This document shows, piece after piece, positions 60,757 to 64,000 of a stretch of DNA of 64,000 bases (position 1 is the stretch's first letter; every line of letters begins with the position of its first letter). The notes under the pieces are model-generated. The model made no database searches. It saw only the letters and a list, made by a program, of their open reading frames with translations, and was not told the DNA's origin. Position numbers and translations under genes: made by a program. The DNA comes from CAZNPL01 sp964574815. GTDB lineage: Bacteria; Planctomycetota; Phycisphaerae; UBA1845. The stretch covers positions 1 through 64,000 of the forward strand of contig CAZNPL010000025.1 of assembly GCA_964574815.1 (NCBI GenBank), given 5' to 3'.

Positions 60757-61065
60757 ATGGCAGAGGCCTTGGGAATGATTGAAACGCGCGGCTTTGCCGC
60801 CATGGTGGAAGCTTCAGACGCCATGGTCAAAGCCGCAAAGGTCGAACTCGTCTCGTTCGAGAAAATCGGCGGTGGCTACGTCACGGCCATCGTCCGCGGC
60901 GACGTGGCCGCAGTCAAAGCCGCGTGCGATGCGGGCCAGACGGCTGCGTCACGCGTCGGCGAAATCGTCTCCGTGCACGTGATCGCTCGCCCGCACACGA
61001 ACATCGACATGGTCCTGCCGCTCGGCCGGGCCGAGGAGGCCGCAAGCGAGGCAAAGCAGCGATAA
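60757..61065 (+). CDS. BMC shell protein, hexameric (BMC-H)
   Basis: Main facet tile, 102 residues, single BMC domain. EALGMIETRGFAAMVEASDA at the N-terminus, MVKAAKVELVSFEKIGGGYV, and GDVAAVKAACDAGQTAA then VGEIVSVHVIARPH are canonical for PduA/EutM-type proteins. The pore loop reads EKIGGGYV. AAAGGAGG lies upstream. Only one BMC-H is seen in the window. Confidence 0.96.
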   Translation: MAEALGMIETRGFAAMVEASDAMVKAAKVELVSFEKIGGGYVTAIVRGDVAAVKAACDAGQTAASRVGEIVSVHVIARPHTNIDMVLPLGRAEEAASEAKQR

Positions 61066-61173
61066 CCGTGCCCGGCAAGGCATGAGCAATGAGCACCAAG
61101 CTCGTGTCTGGCGTAGTCGACTCGTCGCAGGGCTTCGGTCCGGGAACTCGGCCCGGAGGGACGAGATGAGAAT

Positions 61174-61198
61174 AGCCCACCGATTGATCGGTGGGGCT
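61174..61198 (+). repeat. Hairpin between BMC-H and BMC-P genes
   Basis: AGCCCACCGAT pairs with ATCGGTGGGGCT (one bulged G) over a two-base loop, inside the 292-base gap at 61066-61357. In an operon this could attenuate or protect mRNA and so set the high BMC-H to low BMC-P ratio the shell needs. No gene is seen in the gap. Function is inference. Confidence 0.5.
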
Positions 61199-61357
61199 CA
61201 AGGGCTCGATTGACATCGGACTCCCGGAGGGACGACTGACCAAGGCTGTCCCTTCGCCCTTTGCCAACAGACGCCGCTGAATGCGTACACAATCGCTCAT
61301 GAACGATAGAGCCACCGTTCGCTGCGAAACTCCGCGGCCGCGCATCGGAGCAAGCTG

Positions 61358-61669
61358 ATGTTACTTGCGAAAGTAGTCGGCACCGTCGTGTCCTCCCAGA
61401 AAGAGCCCAGCCTGAACGGGCTGCGCTTCATGCTGCTCCAGCCGGTCGACACCGACCGCGAACCAACCGGCACACCGGTCGTCGCGGCCGACGCCGTCGG
61501 CGCGGGCACCGGCGAGTACGTGCTCTTCGCCACAGGAAGCTCCGCCCGTCAGACACGAATGACCGACCAGCGCCCCTGCGACGCGGTCATCATGGCGATC
61601 GTGGACAACTGGGAGGTGGCCGGTGAGATCAAATACCACAAAGGCGAATCCGAAAGAGCGGCTCGCTAA
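61358..61669 (+). CDS. BMC vertex protein, pentameric (EutN/CcmL family)
   Basis: 103 residues. MLLAKVVGTVVSSQKEPSL is the family start; LRFMLLQPVDTD, AADAVGAGTGEYVLFATGSS and PCDAVIMAIVDNW follow in order. Forms pentamers that cap the 12 vertices of the shell. GGAGC lies before the ATG. A second member begins at 63965. Confidence 0.96.
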   Translation: MLLAKVVGTVVSSQKEPSLNGLRFMLLQPVDTDREPTGTPVVAADAVGAGTGEYVLFATGSSARQTRMTDQRPCDAVIMAIVDNWEVAGEIKYHKGESERAAR

Positions 61670-61717
61670 GCGCATGCGCCCGACCGGGCCGCATCGGATC
61701 CAACAAGGACATCGACC

Positions 61718-63178
61718 GTGTCTCGTTTAACCGATCAACAGGTCGACCAGATCGCCCGCCGCATCCTGCAGCAGGTCGGCTCGGGTGACACCACAACGCA
61801 CCACGCGACCTCGCCGCCCGCCGGCGCCCCCAAAGCCCAATCCGCGCCTGTGCAACCGGGCGTCTTCGCGGATCTCGACGCCGCCGTGCACGCGGCCACC
61901 GAAGCCTTCCACGCCCTCGAAGCCATGAGCCTCGCCGCCCGCGACAAGATTATCGCCGCCATCCGCGAGTCCATGCTCGCCAACGCCGAAACACTCGCCC
62001 GAGAAGCACGCGAGGAGACCGGCCTGGGCCGCTGGCAGGACAAGCTCGTCAAGAACCGCGTCGTCGCCGAGAAGACCCCGGGCACGGAACACCTCGTCCC
62101 CGAAGCCAAGACCGGCGACCGGGGGCTGATGCTCATGGAACGCGCCCCGTTCGGCGTCATCGCCGCCATCACCCCGAGCACCAACCCGACCTCCACGATC
62201 ATCTGCAACACGATCGGAATGGTCGCCGCCGGAAACGCCGTCGTCTTCAACGTCCACCCGTCGGCCAAACGCGTCTCGATCCACAACGTAGCCCTCATCA
62301 ACGAGGCCGTCCGAAGCGCCGGCGGTCCGCCCAACCTCGTCACCACCATCGCCGAGCCCACCATCGAGTCCGCTCAGGCCCTGATGAGACACGAGGGCAT
62401 CCGCCTGCTCGTAGTCACCGGCGGCCCCGGAGTCGTGAAGGCCGCCATGCAGAGCGGCAAACGCGCGATCTGCGCCGGCCCCGGCAACCCTCCCGTCGTG
62501 GTCGACGAGACTGCCGACATCGACAAGGCCGCGGAGAACATCATCCTCGGCGGCTCTTTCGACAACAACGTCATCTGCACCGACGAGAAGGAGGTGTTCG
62601 TGGTCGCCTCCGTCGCCGACGACCTCCTCGCCGCACTCAGGCGACACAACGCGGTCGTGCTCGACGGTCCACAGACCAAGCAGATCGAAAACGCCATCTT
62701 TACCAAGCGTCACGGCCCGCGCGCCGCCGGCGTGGTCGACAAGGACCTGATCGGCAAGAACGTCGGAGTCATCCTGGCCAGAATCGGCGTAAACGTCGGC
62801 GAGGACGTGCGACTGGCCGTCGTGGAAGTCAGCTTCAGCCACCCGCTCGTCTGGACCGAGCAGATGATGCCGGTCATGCCGATCGTCCGGGTCGCAAACG
62901 TGGACGAGGCCATCGATGCCGCCGTCCTCGCCGAGGGCGGCCGACGCCACACCGCCGTCATGCACTCGCGAAACATCGACAAGCTCAGCAAGATGGCCCG
63001 GCAGATGAACTGCAGTATTTTCATAAAGAACGGCCCCGCCTACGCCGGCTTGGGCGCCGGCGGCGAGGGCTATTCCTCGTTCTCGATCGCCAGCCCGACC
63101 GGCGAGGGCATGACCGGCCCGCGCAGCTTCTCGCGTCATCGTCGCTGCGTCTTGGTCGATCACTTCAGGATCATCTAG
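61718..63178 (+). CDS. CoA-acylating aldehyde dehydrogenase (EutE/PduP-like), encapsulated
   Basis: 486 residues. Converts acetaldehyde, CoA and NAD to acetyl-CoA inside the compartment. Residues 1-22 form an amphipathic helix, RLTDQQVDQIARRILQQVG, the encapsulation peptide, followed by a Pro/Ala/Thr-rich linker to about residue 50. The dehydrogenase part has MERAPFGVIAAITPSTNPTS, VTGGPGVVKAAMQSGKRAI and the catalytic Cys287 in DNNVICTDEKEV. The C-terminus GLGAGGEGYSSFSIASPTGE is typical of PduP/EutE. GTG start, AAGGA upstream. It receives the acetaldehyde made by DeoC. Confidence 0.95.
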   Translation: MSRLTDQQVDQIARRILQQVGSGDTTTHHATSPPAGAPKAQSAPVQPGVFADLDAAVHAATEAFHALEAMSLAARDKIIAAIRESMLANAETLAREAREETGLGRWQDKLVKNRVVAEKTPGTEHLVPEAKTGDRGLMLMERAPFGVIAAITPSTNPTSTIICNTIGMVAAGNAVVFNVHPSAKRVSIHNVALINEAVRSAGGPPNLVTTIAEPTIESAQALMRHEGIRLLVVTGGPGVVKAAMQSGKRAICAGPGNPPVVVDETADIDKAAENIILGGSFDNNVICTDEKEVFVVASVADDLLAALRRHNAVVLDGPQTKQIENAIFTKRHGPRAAGVVDKDLIGKNVGVILARIGVNVGEDVRLAVVEVSFSHPLVWTEQMMPVMPIVRVANVDEAIDAAVLAEGGRRHTAVMHSRNIDKLSKMARQMNCSIFIKNGPAYAGLGAGGEGYSSFSIASPTGEGMTGPRSFSRHRRCVLVDHFRII

Positions 63179-63192
63179 AGGCTCGAGCTCAA

Positions 63193-63768
63193 ATGGATAC
63201 GCCGCCCGCCATCGCCCTCTTCGAGTTCGACAGCATCGTGGTCGGCACGCACGCGGCCGACGCCATGGTCAAGAAAGCCCCGATCACGATCTTCCGAATC
63301 GGAACAGTCCAGCCCGGCCGCTACCTGGTCCTGATCGGTGGCTCGGTCGCTGCCGTGGAAGAGTCCCGCAGAGAGGGCCTGCGGACCGGAGGCGAGGCGA
63401 TCACCGATGAGATTTTTCTCCCCGACGTTCACCCCCAGGTGTACGCCGCCGTCAGCGGCCACCGCCACCCGAACGAAGGCGACGCCCTCGGGATCATCGA
63501 ATCGTCCGTCATGCCCATCGTTGTGGCCGCCGCCGACAAAGCGGTCAAGGCCGCCATGGTCACCATCGTCGAGATTCGCCTGGGCGACGGCCTCGGCGGA
63601 AAGGGCATCGTCCACGTCAGCGGCGCCGTTCGCGACGTCCAGGCCGCAATCTCCGCCGGCGTGGCCGTCGGCACAAAACCCGGCGTCACCACACGCTACA
63701 TCATCATTCCGATCCAGCACGACGAACTCCGCGAAAGAATCAAAGCCACCACGGAGTTCCAAGCATGA
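63193..63768 (+). CDS. BMC shell protein, tandem-domain trimer (BMC-T), single-layer type
   Basis: 191 residues with two BMC domains: ALFEFDSIVVGTHAADAMVK, GRYLVLIGGSVAAVEESRRE in domain one; ALGIIESSVMPIVVAAADKA, VTIVEIRLGDGLGGKGIVHV and GAVRDVQAAISAGVAVG in domain two. Similar in layout to PduT/BMC-T1 proteins, but I see no Cys for a central iron-sulfur cluster. It starts 15 bases after the dehydrogenase stop in the same operon. Confidence 0.92.
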   Translation: MDTPPAIALFEFDSIVVGTHAADAMVKKAPITIFRIGTVQPGRYLVLIGGSVAAVEESRREGLRTGGEAITDEIFLPDVHPQVYAAVSGHRHPNEGDALGIIESSVMPIVVAAADKAVKAAMVTIVEIRLGDGLGGKGIVHVSGAVRDVQAAISAGVAVGTKPGVTTRYIIIPIQHDELRERIKATTEFQA

Positions 63769-63833
63769 TCACCCCGCCATGTAACCATCGACACGCTCGC
63801 ATGCTCCAGCCCGAAGGGCCGGCAGACCGTAGA

Positions 63834-63869
63834 CGTGGGCAAGTCCGCCTTAGGCGGACGCCGCCCACG
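63834..63869 (+). repeat. Nested palindrome after the second BMC-T gene
   Basis: Inner arms GTCCGCC (63843-63849) and GGCGGAC (63853-63859) with outer arms CGTGGGC (63834-63840) and GCCCACG (63863-63869). It shares its core with the palindromes at 32339-32369 and 54353-54381. It lies in the 196-base gap before the next vertex-protein gene, a position like that of the hairpin at 61174. Confidence 0.6.
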
Positions 63870-63964
63870 GACATGCTCAGAGAGCGCAATGCCACCCCGG
63901 CCCGCGCTCCAAACTGGATGTTCGTGATGCCCACGCTAAACGACTACTCCGGGGGATCAGTGCC

Positions 63965-64000
63965 ATGCTCCTAGGCCGCGTCATCGGAACCGTCGTCGCC
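63965..64000 (+). CDS. Start of a second BMC vertex protein (EutN/CcmL), cut by window end
   Basis: The ATG at 63965 opens MLLGRVIGTVVA, almost the same as the first 12 residues of the vertex protein at 61358 (MLLAKVVGTVVS). GGGGGAT lies 10 bases before it. The gene is cut off after 36 bases. BMC operons commonly encode two or three vertex paralogues, so the operon continues to the right. Confidence 0.85.
   Translation, partial: MLLGRVIGTVVA

Noticed and set aside
61727..63163. Open frame of 478 codons antisense to the aldehyde dehydrogenase
   Set aside because: Mirror of third-position GC in a strongly supported enzyme gene; low-complexity Gly/Asp/Val/Ala composition.
63765..63974. Short ORF between the second BMC-T and the second vertex gene
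   Set aside because: Most of it is encoded by the nested palindrome at 63834-63869 and the rest has no family pattern.

Overview
The window is GC-rich chromosomal DNA, densely coded on both strands, with many ATGA or 1-14 base stop/start overlaps and frequent GTG/TTG starts. I read it as a member of the phylum Planctomycetota, by inference. The grounds are a bacterial microcompartment (BMC) operon with double-domain shell proteins, secreted beta-propeller and lectin-like proteins that share a dockerin-like C-terminal module, several membrane mannosyltransferase-type enzymes, and short GC palindromes scattered between genes. No rRNA or other marker allows a finer placement.

Layout. 0.1-6.3 kb: a complete RND efflux operon (outer membrane factor, adaptor, pump). 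6.8-10.0 kb: a CGGC-domain protein and a three-gene DNA ADP-ribosylation toxin-antitoxin/defence locus in which one DarG antitoxin lies between two different DarT toxins. 10.2-23 kb: housekeeping and metabolism (Fpg, a large secreted propeller protein, an MBL hydrolase, NrdR, a GT39-type transferase, TilS, a DUF1801 protein, a histidine ammonia-lyase-like enzyme, a TGS GTPase). 23.2-25.6 kb: an S1/P1 nuclease next to a tRNA-Lys gene whose 3' 32 bases are repeated 1.47 kb downstream. These repeats bracket a small island with HicA and an unusual MerR-HicB fusion. 25.7-34 kb: thiL-tsaE-rph-lipoprotein-rdgB, then a polyamine cluster (pyruvoyl arginine decarboxylase, deoxyhypusine-synthase-like protein, agmatinase-type ureohydrolase), thiS-thiG and a small membrane protein.

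34-50 kb: three tandem, mutually overlapping paralogous GT39-type glycosyltransferases; a secreted RCC1-like protein with about 14 repeats of 39 residues; a YtrA-type GntR regulator with a palindromic promoter, a small membrane protein and a slipin; an ECF-like sigma factor with two partners, one carrying a Lon-S16-like domain, a membrane anchor and FG-GAP-like repeats; and a secreted C-type-lectin-like protein. 50.5-57.7 kb: acyl-CoA dehydrogenase with EtfA and EtfB, an exported S41-like protein, and a guanine-deaminase-like amidohydrolase that lacks a conserved Asp.

57.8-64 kb: a catalytic-domain-only tyrosine recombinase, then a metabolosome operon that runs off the right edge: an RpiB-DeoC fusion, a tandem-domain shell protein, a hexameric shell protein, a pentameric vertex protein, a CoA-acylating aldehyde dehydrogenase with an N-terminal encapsulation helix, a second tandem-domain shell protein, and the start of a second vertex protein. 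DeoC would split deoxyribose 5-phosphate into glyceraldehyde 3-phosphate and acetaldehyde, and the dehydrogenase would turn acetaldehyde into acetyl-CoA inside the shell. This matches the 'sugar phosphate utilising' (SPU) class of BMC. The fusion carries three features of its own: an encapsulation-like helix inside the linker, a Cys-x4-Cys-x2-Cys-x2-Cys motif, and an internal ribosome binding site that could also produce DeoC alone.
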